The position numbers were made by a program, and so were the translations under genes. Positions 1 through 11,727 of a DNA stretch of 64,000 nt are shown here, piece by piece (position 1 is the first letter of the stretch; every line of letters begins with the position of its first letter). Origin of the DNA: Riptortus pedestris (taxonomy: Eukaryota; Arthropoda; Insecta; Hemiptera; Alydidae); NCBI GenBank assembly GCA_019009955.1, contig CM032233.1, positions 88,408,001 to 88,472,000 on the forward strand. Direction: 5' to 3'. The notes under the pieces were generated by a model that saw nothing but the letters and a program-made list of their open reading frames with translations, was not told where the DNA came from and did not search any database.

Positions 1-267
1 ATAATAGCAGTAAAGAAATACAATAATCTTGTGGATTGTTCTTTTATATAATTAAGAAGTAAAATTGATAATAGAGCCTTGGTGATCCTGTATTAAGAGG
101 CAGTGCAATAATATTAATAGATTTTTTAATTAATCAATTGTTGCCTTGTTCATGTTATTGCAAGACAGTGAAATTATTGGCATACAGAGTGTTTTTATGC
201 ATATATTTTTATTATAATAAAATTTATTGTATATGTGTACAAAATGTGTATATGTTATGGAAATAAA
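1..267. other. Unassigned AT-rich spacer
   Basis: AT-rich sequence with short T runs and no supported gene or recognised repeat. The minus-strand open frame crossing 224-418 lies largely in the adjacent foldback arm and is not credible. Confidence 0.6.
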
Positions 268-650
268 TGTTTTTTGAGTTGGTATTCTGGCAGGTGGAAG
301 TGACTTCTAATGTATGTAGGATGAAAAAATTGTTGGCTACGCTTCCACTATAATAATTTATTGAAGCAGCAAAGCGCTTTCGATGCTGTGCATCATCGTC
401 AGTGCCCTGTTGACACACACAATAATAGTTTCAATTTCTATTAAAATATGTAGAACTAAAAGTTTAGTTCTAAGAAAGATAAGTTTTTTTGTTATATGGT
501 GTCTAACATATTTTAATAGAAATTGTAACTATTATTGTGTGTGTCAACAGGGCACTGACGATGATGCACAGCATCGAAAGTGCTTTGCCACTTCAATAAA
601 TTATTATAGTGAAAGCGTAGCCAACAATTTTTTCATCCTACATACATGAT
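268..650. mobile_element. Foldback (long inverted repeat) element, copy 1
   Basis: Two near-identical arms of about 141 bp (310-450 and 507-647) face each other around a 56-bp centre. Each arm carries GGCTACGCTTCCACT or a close variant and a TTGACACACACAATAATAG segment. The centre contains a smaller palindrome (AGAACT...AGTTCT). The outer sequence from 268 to 309 recurs, inverted, beside the second copy at 38062-38195, which shows a dispersed family. The small open frames here read through the arms. It resembles a non-autonomous foldback or MITE-type DNA transposon; superfamily unknown. Confidence 0.85.
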
Positions 651-816
651 GTTTTTTATTTATTTTCCCCTGAATACAAGCCTAAAATTAGAGGGACTTG
701 TTGATTGGCCTTCCATTGTTCTATTAAAATAGTAGAAAGGCTCTTCTATAGAATAACTAGATAATCATAATAGATAACAACTTGGACTTGTTTTATGTTT
801 GAGAAGTAGGAAGAAG
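651..816. other. Short spacer
   Basis: Unique-looking AT-rich sequence between the foldback element and the first HLE copy; nothing recognised. Confidence 0.5.
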
Positions 817-1736
817 AAAAGGACTGTCACACAGGGGCTGCGTAAACTAAGCAGATTTCCCTCTTGAAGTTTAACAATAGATAAATCTATATAGTGGTAA
901 CACAACACCACTGTGAATATTAAGTGAATAAATACAAATGGTAATAAGGAATCTTTCAGTAAATTTTAATAGTTTCCCAATGGGAAGCCTCTGAAATGTA
1001 AACAAACAGGCGTCAGGTCTAGCAACCTTTCACTGGAAAGAAAAACAATTACTGAAATATATCAGAATATAACATATTAATTTCATTGAAAACAATTTAC
1101 TTTATCTAGTACTGTAATTTATATAGAATCAGAATAATTTTTACCATCATCAATCAAATTTTAGTAGTCGAAGAATTTAAGACAGGGGGGGGGGGCACCA
1201 GAACATATTTGCAATTATCTTGTTTATTAAAGGTCTTTTGAAAACAATATTTGGTATTTAAGCTTCAAATAAAGTGGTTTATTATATAACAAAGTATTGT
1301 TTATGTAACATGAGTAGAAGTGGGGGGTTTGCTGTAAGCTGAAAACTAAAAAATGCAAATATCTCGGTTAATATACAAGATAGAGAATAAATGTATATAG
1401 CAATATTTATAGTAAATTAAATTTGCAATAAAATTAGTTCTATACAATTTTTTGATCTGACGTATAGTAACGGAGATATTTCGAAATTCCCCCCTCCCCC
1501 TGGTCCAATTTGAGCCGTTAATGAGCTTGATCTTTCTACATAAAACGATTAACTATCAAGTTTAGTAACAATCAAACAATAATTACTATATATATATATA
1601 TATATATATATAGTTTTAACAGACGTCATTTTTGTCATCTACTAGGAAGGATCAATGGATATTTGAAGAAATTTTGAAAATTACGCCATGAGTACAACCT
1701 CAATAACTGATTTCCCTTGGGAGAAATCTGCTAAAA
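817..1736 (-). mobile_element. HLE copy, complete, long 3' module
   Basis: Read on the minus strand it opens at 1736 with TTTTAGCAGATTTCTCC, passes a (TA)n run (about 1588-1612) and two C/G tracts, and ends at 817 with the hairpin and GAC...TTTT tail. It is longer than the short form because the 3' module is a separate ~450-bp sequence, shared with 14875-15835 and 25491-26136. Confidence 0.85.
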
Positions 1737-4700
1737 ACAGACTTTAAAAAAATAAGATTTTGATATTTGCAAGTGTAATGAATGTGTAGAGCACCTTACA
1801 CCTGGGAGCAACATGAACAGTTGGCCGTATTGTTGCAATGTAATGCTGTTCTGGAAAAATAACACCTCTAAAGAAATTTGATAGTAAGTATAGTTGATAG
1901 CATTGAATGAGTTTTTTTAAAGGAACATTCAACAGAATGAGAGGGGCACTGGAAAATTAGAGCGGTTGAAAAAGTCCCTGGTTGAGATGCTATTGTATGA
2001 ATTAACAAGTGCGAGACTTTTCTCTAAGAAAATGTCAATCCATAGAATTGAGAAATATTTTGGATATGTAATGAGGGAATGAATATTTTTTACATGCACT
2101 ATTTTGAACTTTATTATCAACCTGAATAGTGCGAGTTTACTATGATGTCAAAATACATATATGTTAATATTGATTTTATCGGCAAAATTTAAGGAACAAA
2201 CTATGTGTAGAATACACTATTCAGACCTAAAACATTATTTAGATTTAGGAGTTTCAAGATTTTGATTTTCGACTTTAGGTCACTAAATGTAATTTGTTAG
2301 TGTTCCATTAGTGTTGTGGAATTGTGTATATGTATCAAGGATATGGATATTCTCTTTAGGTAATATTTTATACTTTATTACCCCTGAGGGTTTATTTTGA
2401 AGTCAAAACTTATAATTGTTAATATTGGTTTTATCAGGAATATGTGTAAATTGGGTTTAAAATTAATTTCTTGGTCTTAGGCTAATTTATTAGGTTCAAA
2501 ATTCAACTTCCAGGTTCCACTGTTTTACCATTGACAGGAGGATTACTTTAATTACATTTCCAGGGGAAGCTATTTCTATTTTGACTCACAATGATGGAAC
2601 ACACAGCTAATTACTCTGACTTAAACTACCTCATACATTCTATATGTTATTACAGCAGAATGCCTGAACAAAAGTTGAACTACAACGAATGCTTCTATCT
2701 ATCAATAATCATTCCATACTTCACACTTAAAAGTATAATATGACAGTAATTTGATGACAATAAAGGGACCATTTAGAGCAAACGTTAATCCAATCTACAT
2801 ATTTCGATACCACTATTATTGGTCTAGTCATTTATGTTTAACAGCTATTTTAATTATAAATTCATCTAACTGCCACTTTTAAACCACAGGAATAACAACT
2901 GATTAACTGGACAATTACTATACATTTTACTGTATTTGAGTTATGAGGTGAATATGGTGGAATGGTTTTCTACTTAGGATTTATCCAATCATTAAAGTCT
3001 CATGAGAAACCATCTGTATTTCAACGGGTCACATGGCTAGTTAAAAAATAAATACTTTAAAACAAAGTAAAATGCTTTGACAAACTTTGTTTATGCCAAG
3101 GCATGTAAAACACAGGGGTTGGGATAACTTAGTGTTTTAATTAACATAAAATAAACAATAATTTAAACAATATTTCAATGATTATAATATTTATAATTCA
3201 GTTTTTCATAAACAACATAAAAGTTTATTTTCGAATCTCAAAACGTTTGTTTGTTTAAAAAAAATTAATTTGGTAAAAATTTACACAATAATGATTTATT
3301 TTCTGGAAAGAGGATTGGAGTCAACCATCTCTTGGCCTTTGTAAACCCTTACTTGATATTTGATAAATAAAGTAATCATAAAATAAAAAAATCAATCACC
3401 TTTGAATTGTATTGAAATTATTTAAGACTATAAACTGCTGGAAATAGTATAGAACTTTTTTTCTTTCCTTTTTTAAAAAAAAAAACTGTTATTTAAAAAA
3501 ATAAATCAAGAAATATAAATTACTAAAGGTTATAATATAAGTTTGAACATCCACTTTATTCTTCACACTTCTTGGTATTAGCTGGTGTCATAGAATACCA
3601 TGGTACAGAAGATGAATTGCCCTTTAAATCTGTGTTAAGTTTTTGTAGAGTATCTCTGTGCAGCTACTGGAACTAACATCTATCTATCTCTGTTGCACGA
3701 ATTTGGCCCCATATACACTGTTCTAAATTTCAATGGTATCCCCTAAATATGTTTTGAAATGTAAATGATTTTTGTTTCCCTTTATAATGTTGAACTTCCT
3801 TTTAAGATTATTTAATTGAATTAATTTACTTATTATTCATCATAATGTGTAGAATTATATTTATTCTCAATAATTAGCTGTAGAAGGATTATTAGTTATA
3901 TAAATTCTCTAAATACTATAATGCCAGTAATAATTAAAAAATCAAATAAAATAAAAACTAATGAAGTAGATAATATAGATAGATAAAGATTTGAATTTCA
4001 TTTCTTCACATTGAATTATCTACAATTTTGTGCCTATAACAGCAATTTAATCAATTTAAAATAGATTCAAATTCCATTAACTGTATAAAGTAAATGTAGT
4101 TTATCTACAGGCTACACCAGGTAATTGTTCTCCTGAACAGGGAATCCTGATTCCCCCAGGATTAGACCAGGAAAGAAAGATACTCAAGGGCATTCCTTAG
4201 CCTCCTGTGGTAGCTTGTGGTTATGTTCTTTCTCAGGCTATCCAACAGTAAAGGAACTGTGAAAATTGCCTGTTAAGCTGACTTTTGTTAGAGATTAGCC
4301 AGTATGTGTTTGCATACTACAACTTTAATGTCCCTTCCAGTCTGGCTTTACTAGCATGTTGCCAGTGAGAATTAAGACTAGTATGAATATGTCATAGAAA
4401 TATGAAAAACAATTAATCATTTCAGGTAATTAATTAAACCATAAATCTTATGCACATATAATTAATCTTATCATCAAAAGTGTCCCTTTTGTGGCGAAGC
4501 ATTAATGAACTTCCAAGTACAACGAATTGGTAAAAATAAAAAAATAATTAAACTGAGATCCATTTTGACTTCAGCCATAAAATAATAACAATGAAATATG
4601 AGAAGTAGTTCACAAGTTGGTAGAAAAAAAAATAGCAATAATGAGAAAAATGAAACATATATACAAAACCAAGTATACAACTCACATTATCTAAAATTAA

Positions 4701-5303
4701 TTTATGACTTATAGGGTTTAAATCATAATTTATTTGTTAATTCAATTTATTGGGGAGGAGAAAATTATGAGTGTGAGGTTAATAATAAAGTCAATAAGAG
4801 ACAAACATGGTTTTTAATAATGCTTACTGTAATTCAAATGAAACTAGAGGAATTTGATAAATATAAAAAGATTAAAATGAATCCTCATAATTGGTAGATC
4901 CAGGCATGTGTGGACTAAGAGTTCATGAGATGGATAAAGATACAAGTTTGGAACTGTTAAAATGTGTTGATTTACTATATTATAATATTCATTGCAAGCA
5001 AGTATAAGCATGGATCACATGTTGATTGAATAAATAAAATGAATAACACAATGCAATAGAGTGAGGATAAAACCTGACATGGTGTATAAAGACATATCGA
5101 ATAATTCAGACAGACTACCTCTCATAGGGTAATTGAGGAGATGATGATCAGGGCAATTTAGGCGATTGGCCCATGCTGTCTAGTATCAACCCAATCAGCT
5201 AACTTGAGCGGTTAGTCTAGATATATTAAATATATATTGTGAGAACTAATAAATGAATAAAATAGTAGTAATTATATATTGTATTCATCAACTTCATGCT
5301 ATT
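1737..5303. other. Unassigned AT-rich spacer, 3.6 kb
   Basis: Low-complexity A and T runs, no credible coding frame, no HLE copy. Open frames at 1744-2120 and 4474-4680 on the minus strand have no recognisable motifs and AT-driven composition. Confidence 0.6.
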
Positions 5304-5390
5304 AAAGCTAATTGGGATGGCCTTTTTACAGGTTATCACTCTTTTCTGGCCCTGTTCGAGTTATTTTTATTTAATTAGAAAATTGTTGTC
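5304..5390 (-). mobile_element. tRNA-derived SINE, 3' fragment
   Basis: Matches the 3' body of the SINE at 12588-12819, including the core around ACAGGTTA and TCTTTTCTGGCC and the TTTATTTAAT segment. The tRNA-like head is absent. Confidence 0.6.
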
Positions 5391-5589
5391 ATTAAATATG
5401 TCTTACGATTCCTAGTTACATTTTCATGTTTATTAATAACTTTTATACCAAGGTAAGCATGATGCATAAAGTAGACAATTTAATTTTGTGTGAGATCTCA
5501 GGAAATGGTACGATAGTGAATTTGTAGCCAAGAAAAATCCCAATTTGAGGATTTGCAGTCAGTAATAAATAGTTACTTTTTATGGCTTG

Positions 5590-5700
5590 TATTTTGAATG
5601 ACTCCTTCAAAACAATTGCTTACAATTCTCTTGAATGACTACTTCAAAAGAAATATTCAAAACCGCATTGAATGACTCCTTCAAACAATTGCTCACAATA
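5590..5700. repeat. Degenerate short direct repeats
   Basis: The phrase GAATGACTCCTTCAAA recurs at about 5596 and 5668, with a variant at 5633; the first and last are followed by similar CAATTGC(T)TCACAAT-type text. A decayed ~36-bp tandem repeat. Confidence 0.6.
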
Positions 5701-5828
5701 ATTACCACTTTTATAAACTTCTATAAGGGTAAGTTAATAAATAGTCTGCAGGATTGAGTGTATTTTTTGGGAGAAATCAGTTGACAAGGATCACCACCTT
5801 GAGTGAAAGCAGAACAACTATCAACAAA

Positions 5829-5960
5829 TGGGGCCAGAGATTAGTTAGTCTTGCTAATTAAGGCATTGCTCTTAACTTGCTCAGTAAACCTAGTGTTGTG
5901 GATTCAATTCCCATATGTGTAACAAGAATTTATTTAGTTAATAACTCAATAAATACAATA
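5829..5960 (+). mobile_element. tRNA-derived SINE, diverged 5' part
   Basis: The head starts GGGGCC and has a pol III A-box-like stretch (TTAGTCTTGCTAATTAAGGC) and a B-box-like GGATTCAATTCCC, followed by the TTTATTTA segment of the SINE body. It aligns with the SINE at 12588-12819 read on the other strand. It is too diverged to fold as a tRNA gene. Confidence 0.6.
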
Positions 5961-6660
5961 CATAGTCTCAAACTGATTATAAAAAGTTGATGACATGTAG
6001 ATAGTCCACCCCAATTAGGCATTAAAAGCATATATTGAATGTTAATAAATAATATAATATATAGCAATCAACACATGAACCATCTCTTCCATATCTAAAA
6101 CTTTTCATAGCTACAAATTCATCAAGATAAGCAGTTGGCTTATGTTCTGTTTCAGAAACGACATCTACCAGATGTCTAAGGAACATATTGAAAGTTGTAA
6201 CATAGGGCATTTAAAAAGACATAATTATTCCTCATATTTTTTTCTTTGGTACTTAAATTCTTAGCTACTGATGATGGAATATTGCAAAGCATAAATAAAT
6301 ATGGTAGGAAAAGGATAAAGAGAGAAACCATTAATAATGTCTCTGTGAATTGTTGATGAGCTGGTTTTAAGTGTTGAGGTTACAAAACTCACATTTCTTT
6401 GATTCTTATAAAAATGCATACACACAAATGTAAGAAATAATTACTGTTAAATTTAAGTACTACTGGCATATAAAGTAATTTGTTGGCTCCACCAGTATAT
6501 ATAAATCTATTGGGCTTGGTCATCATTACTTACTGGCTTTTTAGTACTCCTGGCAAGTACTTTTGATGTGAGACAACCAACTTCAAGACTTAACAGTCTT
6601 GAGAAAGTAATTCTCATAATATTTGAGTTATGGAAAAATTTATAGAAAAAAAAAATTGAA
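5961..6660. other. Unassigned spacer
   Basis: AT-rich, no gene or recognised repeat. The 62-residue minus-strand frame at 6022-6210 shows no motif. Confidence 0.5.
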
Positions 6661-6812
6661 TAGCTTCAATAGTTTTACAAAATTGGTTCTATATCATTTT
6701 TTGATCTGACGCATAATAACGGAAATATTTTTAATTCCCTTCCCCTCTGTTTTGGACCCATTTCAATCATATGATCTTTATTGTTGAATGCATCGGTTAA
6801 ATATGGAGTATA
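6661..6812 (-). mobile_element. HLE fragment, internal module
   Basis: Diverged internal HLE sequence: the GGTTCTAT...TTTGATCTGACGCATAATAACGGA-type block, then a C-rich tract and TTTCAATCAT. Neither end is present. Confidence 0.6.
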
Positions 6813-6856
6813 TATAGATAAAAAAACATTTTTGGGACAAGAACGTGAAATCATAT

Positions 6857-7218
6857 ATGACGTCATCACACAACGCATTTGCACGTGTCTCATCTATTAG
6901 TGATCTGTTGAAAGCAATATTTTGTATTTGAGCTTAGAATTTGGGAGTTTCATGACATATTGACTTACTGCTAACAAGCGATGACTACAAGTGAGGGTTT
7001 ACTTAAGGCTGAAAATTATAAAATACTAATATCTTGGTTAATATTCGAGATAGAGAAAAAATGTATATACATATCAACATTTATAGGAAATTGCTTTCCC
7101 ATTAAGATTGGATCTAAACAATGTTTCAATCTGACCTGCAATAAGGAGATGATTTCGAATTTTCTCAATTCCTCCTCCCCCAGGTCCAATTTATACAGTT
7201 TAAGAAATTGATCTTTAG

Positions 7219-7268
<50 letters not shown>

Positions 7269-7414
7269 CCAAACAAACTCTAGAGCGGTAACAGACAAGT
7301 ATATACATAATTTTGAATCTCATTTTCGTCATCACCTATATAGTATCTATTCGAAAAGTGCGTCATGAGTCCAGCCTCAACAGCCGATTTCTCCTTAGGG
7401 GTATTTGCTAAAAT
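6857..7414 (-). mobile_element. HLE copy, diverged, 3' truncated
   Basis: Minus-strand 5' end at 7414 reads TTTAGCAAATACCCC, a mutated subterminal repeat. A (TA)n run follows (about 7219-7264), then the G-rich tract and the AAACCCTCAC module. It lacks the terminal hairpin. The open frames at 6981-7276 run through this copy and its (TA)n. Confidence 0.7.
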
Positions 7415-7800
7415 ATATTAAGTACATAAAAATTGTGTTAAAAGGATCGTGTAATGTAATGAATCACCTTATTTATATAAAGCATTTTCAATTCATAGAT
7501 ATTCCAAACACACTCAGCCGATGCAACCGCCTTCTGTCTGTAATCTTGGGAACCATGTTTGAGAATGTTGGCTAATTGGTTAGTGCTGCTACCAAACTAG
7601 TACCAGGGGAATTATTTCCAATGCAGAAAGGTGATTAGATGGTGCTACTCTCTAGCAAAATCTTAACAAACTATTACTACTACCACCGTAAAGTCATTTT
7701 TTCACACCTTACTAATTTCTTTGAATTTCAGGAACAGTGTATTTTTCTGGAAATTGCCATTCACAAAAAAAAAAAAAAAAATAATTTCCTCAATACGAAA
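7415..7800. other. Unassigned spacer
   Basis: No gene or clear repeat; an A17 run lies near 7767. The 83-residue plus-strand frame at 7639-7890 runs from here into an HLE fragment and is not credible. Confidence 0.5.
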
Positions 7801-8115
7801 ATTTACATTAAGTCGAAAATTCTTAATATATCCGTTAGTATGCGTCAGAGAGAAAAATTGTATAGAACCAATAGTTTTTCAGTATCTTGATTACTAACCG
7901 AGATATTTGCAATTTTTAATTTTCCACTTAATTAGTAAACCCCCACTCCTACTCATGTCATATTAACAAAAAGCTGTTATATTACGAAGCACTTTATTTG
8001 AAGCCTAAATAACAAATATTGATCTCATTGAATTTTTACGTTTTGAGATAAGTGCAAACATGTGACGCACGTGGTAAATCTGCTTAGTTAACACAGCCCC
8101 TGCGTGACGGACTTT
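7801..8115 (+). mobile_element. HLE 3' half, AAACCCCCACT module
   Basis: Begins inside the GAAAATT...CCGTTA block and runs through AGTAAACCCCCACTCC and the AAGCTGTTATATTA module to the hairpin and GACGGACTTTC at 8115. The 5' half is missing. Confidence 0.8.
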
Positions 8116-8793
8116 CTTTAAGCTCTAGACGACTACTATGCGAGCTCTTCTATCCCTCTGAACATCATGTACCTCTCAATCCTGTTGGTATTTTCTTTAA
8201 CTATTGAGCAAATTAGGAGAATATTTGGTCCCCCTATTGGCAGGAGACGAGGGAAATTATAGCTGTAGGCCACTCAGAGGAGGAGAATTCTTTCTTGTCG
8301 AAGAGTGTTACTGGGTTTCCAATGACGGTTTTGCAGAGGAACTCACAGGCAAATTAAAACCTTCAGCACTATCAGCATTATAATCCTTACTTTTCTGTGG
8401 TATTTTCGCAGAAAAGTGGACTAGTTTAATGTTCCCATGGGTTATCAACGGCAGCTTTGTTTCGCCCTGGCGTTCTCAATGATTCATCTCGTATCCAGTC
8501 TTCCTACACTCGTCTGAGACGTCCTGGAGGTTCATCGGGAACGTAACACGTCGTCTACGCCATTTCCTAGGTAGGATAGATTCTATTTGGGAGATTTTTA
8601 CTGGACGCAATAACAGTCGTGTAGCATTCCAGAAATGATAACTGAAGTGTTACCCCTCTGTGTGTATGTATATATATTTATAATATACGAATAACCGAAA
8701 TTGTAAATAACAAAATTCCCACTCTGAAATATTTCTTCATTGAGAATATGGCGCAATTGGGGAAATGGCGCATGGTCGATAGATGTTTGTCTG
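8116..8793 (-). other. GC-richer unassigned segment, possible decayed coding sequence
   Basis: Base composition is less AT-rich than its surroundings. On the minus strand around 8390-8600 there are broken open frames with mixed residues (for example PRKWRRRRVTFPMN and NIKLVHFSAKIPQKSK), separated by stops. I recognise no family. It may be a gene or transposon relic, or chance. Confidence 0.25.
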
Positions 8794-8987
8794 CCACCCA
8801 GGGGCTGTGTTATCTAAACAAATTTCCTACGTGCGTCACCAAAATTTTAGTTCACCTCAAAACGTAAAAATTCAAGGAGGACAATATTTGGTATTTACGC
8901 ATCAAATAATTTGTTCAATAATATAACAGCTTATTGTTAATACGACATGAGTAGGAGTGGTTTACTGAAGGCCAAAAACTAAAAAAT
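8794..8987 (-). mobile_element. HLE 3' end, truncated and fused to a LINE relic
   Basis: Contains the terminal CAGGGGCTG hairpin and the module with TTAATACGACATGAGTAG and GAAGGCC, then stops abruptly at a LINE relic. Its other half is not seen nearby. Confidence 0.75.
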
Positions 8988-9181
8988 GAACATTGTGCTT
9001 GAAAAAGTGAAGGAGCTTTGCCACCTAGAGAGCATCATCACTGAACACAATGATAGTAGAGCTGAAGTCGATAGAAGAATAGCACTTGCTAAACAAGCCT
9101 TCCAAAGTAAAAGAAGCATATTTTAACTAATAAGCATTTAATCATGGATACCAAAAAAATTATTACTAAGTCTTTTGTATG
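8988..9181 (+). pseudogene. LINE reverse-transcriptase relic, C-terminal region, part 1
   Basis: Translation reads ESIITEHNDSRAEVDRRIAL and then AKQAFQSKRSIF. This is the post-RT region of LINEs common in arthropod genomes (compare the LGSIIT...RRI..AK.AF pattern). The frame has shifts and stops. It continues at 9469 after a 287-bp insertion. Confidence 0.8.
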
Positions 9182-9468
9182 CAGTGATGGATTTACGTCT
9201 AGGCCCGTGAGGCCTGGGCCTAGGGCGGCATAATTTGAAGGGCGGCAAAAGTTTTGAAATGCCAAAATTTCAGAGGCAAAAAAAAATAAAGACAATCATT
9301 TTCAAAAATTGGTTCAGATTAGTTCTTATAAAAAATGTTCTATATAATATATTATAATTCATTAATTTACTTCTCAATCTGTATGGGTAAGATGGTAATT
9401 TTTTAATAGATTAATTATAGTCTTTGTCGAGTAATGTTCTTTACTTTCTGTTCCTTTAGTGAGATTAA
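9182..9468. mobile_element. 287-bp insertion in the LINE relic (CAGTG-type element)
   Basis: Begins CAGTGATGGATTTACG followed by TAGGCCCGTGAGGCC and a GGGCGGCA pair. This resembles short hAT-like interspersed repeats known from aphids and other insects. The LINE frame is interrupted at ATG on both sides (9179-9181 and 9469-9471), so the insertion point is defined. A clear 8-bp duplication and matching inverted 3' tip are not visible, so the superfamily is uncertain. Confidence 0.55.
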
Positions 9469-9862
9469 ATGGAGTGTACTGCTTTACGGGAGCGAAAGTT
9501 GGACTCTCCACAAAAGAGAATACAATAGGTTGGAAGCAATGGAATTGTGGATCTGGCGTAGAATCACTAGAATAAGTTAGACTAAAAAAAAAACCGACAT
9601 TGAAGTTCTAAATGAGGTAAGTGAGAACAAAAGTCTTATCAAGGCCATGGAAAAAATGAGATTGAAACTTCTTGGGCATATTATAAGGTACAACGACTTC
9701 ATTATAAAATATTTGAAGGTAAGATTCTTGGGCATAGGGGAAGAAGAAGGCCTAGAAAATCCTATTTTTAGACATCAAGCACCTTATGGATTTCGGTGAG
9801 TATAATAATATGAAAAGAGCAGCTTCCGATTGAACAAAATGGTTGCAACTACAAGGCGCATA
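9469..9862 (+). pseudogene. LINE reverse-transcriptase relic, C-terminal region, part 2
   Basis: Reads WSVLLYGSESWTLHKREYNR, then LEAMELWIWRRITRIS, a stop, then VLNEVSENKSLIKAM and KLLGHIIRYNDF. This is the classic LINE C-terminal series (LLYG.E.WT, W.WRR, ISWT, GHI.R). Stops and frameshifts make it non-functional. The same element type recurs at 53281-53556 and 62700-63725. Confidence 0.85.
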
Positions 9863-9865
9863 TAT

Positions 9866-11215
9866 ATATATACTAGCTCAGATACCCGGCTTCGCCCGGG
9901 AATTCATTTGAGGCTGGATGGTGATGGTATTTTTTTTGGCAAGGCTTTACTTTGCACAATATTTAGACATTTTCCCGTCCCAGTGTTTAGGGCTAATACC
10001 CGTCGTTTCTGTGGTTCGTTAATAATAAAATTTGTAAATTCAGGCCTCCCTTATAACCCCCACTCCTGCCCGTGTCTAGAAATGTTAGTATGGCTTATTA
10101 TAAGGATGGCGTTATTGCTAATACACATACCGAGTTTGGTTTAGTTCGGTTGAGTTTTTTGGGCCAAATAAAATTGTTGACTTCCGCAGTAGTTTTTAAC
10201 GTATAACTCATTTATGCTTAGGTATACGACAAAAGTGTATATAACAAAAGTTACTATAAATAACAAAATAAACAACTCTTGTAATGTTCATATTTGCCGA
10301 AACCCCAATAGAAAACGAAATATCAATATTTTTAATTTCAGACCTCCCTTATAACCCCCACTCCTGCCCGTCCCTAGAAATGTTGGTATAGCTTATTATA
10401 AAAAAGGCGCTAGTGCTAACTCACATACCAAGTTTGGTTTAGTTCGGTTGAGTTTTTTGGGCCAAATAAAATTGTTGACTTCCGCAGTAGTTTTTAACGT
10501 ATAACTCAATTATGCTTAGGTATACTACAAAAGTGTATATAACAAAATTTACTATAAATAACAAAATAAACAACTTTTGTTATGTTCATATTTGCCAAAA
10601 CCTCAATAGGAAACGAAATATCACTATTTTTAATTTCAGACCTCCCTTATAACCCCCACTCCTGCCCGTCCCTAGAAATGTTAGTAAACCTTATTATAAA
10701 AAAGGCGCTAGTGCTAACTCACGTACCGAGTTTGGTTTAGTTCGGTTGAGTCTTTTGTGCCTAATAAATTGTTGACTCCCGCTATAGTTTTTAGCGTATA
10801 ACTCATTTATACTTCCGTATACGGCAAAAGTGCATATAACAAAAGTTACTCTAAATTACAAAATAAACAACTTTTGTTATAGGCATATTTGCTGAAACAG
10901 CAATAGGAAACGAAATATCGCTATTTTTAATTTCAGGCTTACCTTATAACCCCCACTCCTGTTCGTCTTAGAGAATATTAATATAGCCTAAAGTCTAAGT
11001 TGGGCTAGTAGTAATATAAATACCAAGTTTCATAAAATTCGGTTCAGTCGTTTATGCGTGAAAAGGTAACAAACAAACAAACAAATAAACAAACAAACAA
11101 ACAAACAAACAGACACCAAAGAAACAAAATGCAGTTATGGTGTCTATGACATGTGAAACGAAAAGTTATCGTGAAATTTTGCGAAAAAAATCAATGTACA
11201 GACAGAGGTTACAAT
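9866..11215 (+). mobile_element. Retroposon-like element with a 298-bp internal tandem repeat
   Basis: Opens after a short (TA)n with CTAGCTCAGATACCCGGCTT and the GC hairpin CCCGG...CCGGG. It ends in the phrase GGTTCAGTCGTTTATGCGTG, an (ACAA)n run (11071-11110) and a 110-bp tail before another (TA)n. Such 5' hairpin and 3' GGTTCAGT...(ACAAAC)n ends are common on arthropod retroposons of RTE or Penelope-like affinity. Between them lie three to four ~298-bp units (key phrase CCTTATAACCCCCACTCC at 10049, 10347, 10645, 10942). The only long frame (9830-10144) is not recognisable as a protein. Class uncertain. Confidence 0.7.
10020..10985 (+). repeat. Tandem repeat, period 297-298 bp, about 3.3 units
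   Basis: Each unit holds CCTTATAACCCCCACTCCTG, GAGTTTGGTTTAGTTCGGTT, AAAATTGTTGACT and AACGAAATATC in the same order. Neighbouring units differ by scattered substitutions; the last is the most diverged. Anchor spacings are 298, 298 and 297. Confidence 0.9.
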
Positions 11216-11725
11216 TTTATATATATATATATATGAAAATATTTGTCTGTTACCTCTCTAGTGGTCGCGATTTTCGTTTAACCGTTACAAAGCTCGATAT
11301 GTAATCGTTTTATGCAAAAAGAAAGATGAAATTCGTTAATGGCTGAAATCCAGGAGGTGGGGGGTTAGAGGGAGGGAATCTCGAAAATTCTTAATATCTC
11401 CGTTATTATGAGTCGGATCGAAAACTTGAAATAGAACTAATCTTATTGCGAATGTAACGTTCTATAAATGTTGTTATGTACGTTGTTTCACTATCTTGAT
11501 TATTAACCGAGATATTTGCATTTTATAGTTGTCGGCCTTCAGTAAACCCCCACTCCTGCTCATGCCATATTAACAATAAGCTGTTATATTGTGAAGGACA
11601 TTATTTGAAAGCTAAACACCAAATATTGTTCTCATTGAACTTCTACGTTTTGAGATAAATGCAAATACGTGACACACATGGGAAATCTCCTTAGTTAACG
11701 CAGCCCCTGCGTGACGTACTTTATT
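11216..11725 (+). mobile_element. HLE copy, 5' truncated at the microsatellite
   Basis: Starts in the (TA)n, then TTGTCTGTTAC, the CTAGTGGTCGC block, the G tract, AGTAAACCCCCACTCC and the ACGCAGCCCCTGCGTGACG end. The 5' block is missing, apparently replaced by the element at 9866-11215. Confidence 0.85.
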
Positions 11726-11727
11726 TA

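Noticed and set aside
817..1736. HLE as a classical TIR transposon (MITE)
   Set aside because: The inverted repeats are subterminal, a hairpin and tail lie outside one of them, and no duplicated target is evident; a rolling-circle type fits better.
7016..7276. Frames with IYIYIY or YIYIYI runs here and at other (TA)n sites
   Set aside because: Direct translation of TA microsatellites in HLE cores.
9830..10144. 104-residue frame at the retroposon 5' end
   Set aside because: Starts in LINE text, crosses the (TA)n and hairpin, and ends in the tandem unit; no conserved protein pattern.
10020..10985. Retrozyme (tandem repeats with a hammerhead ribozyme)
   Set aside because: Unit size fits, but I see no CTGANGA and GAAA core in the right arrangement.
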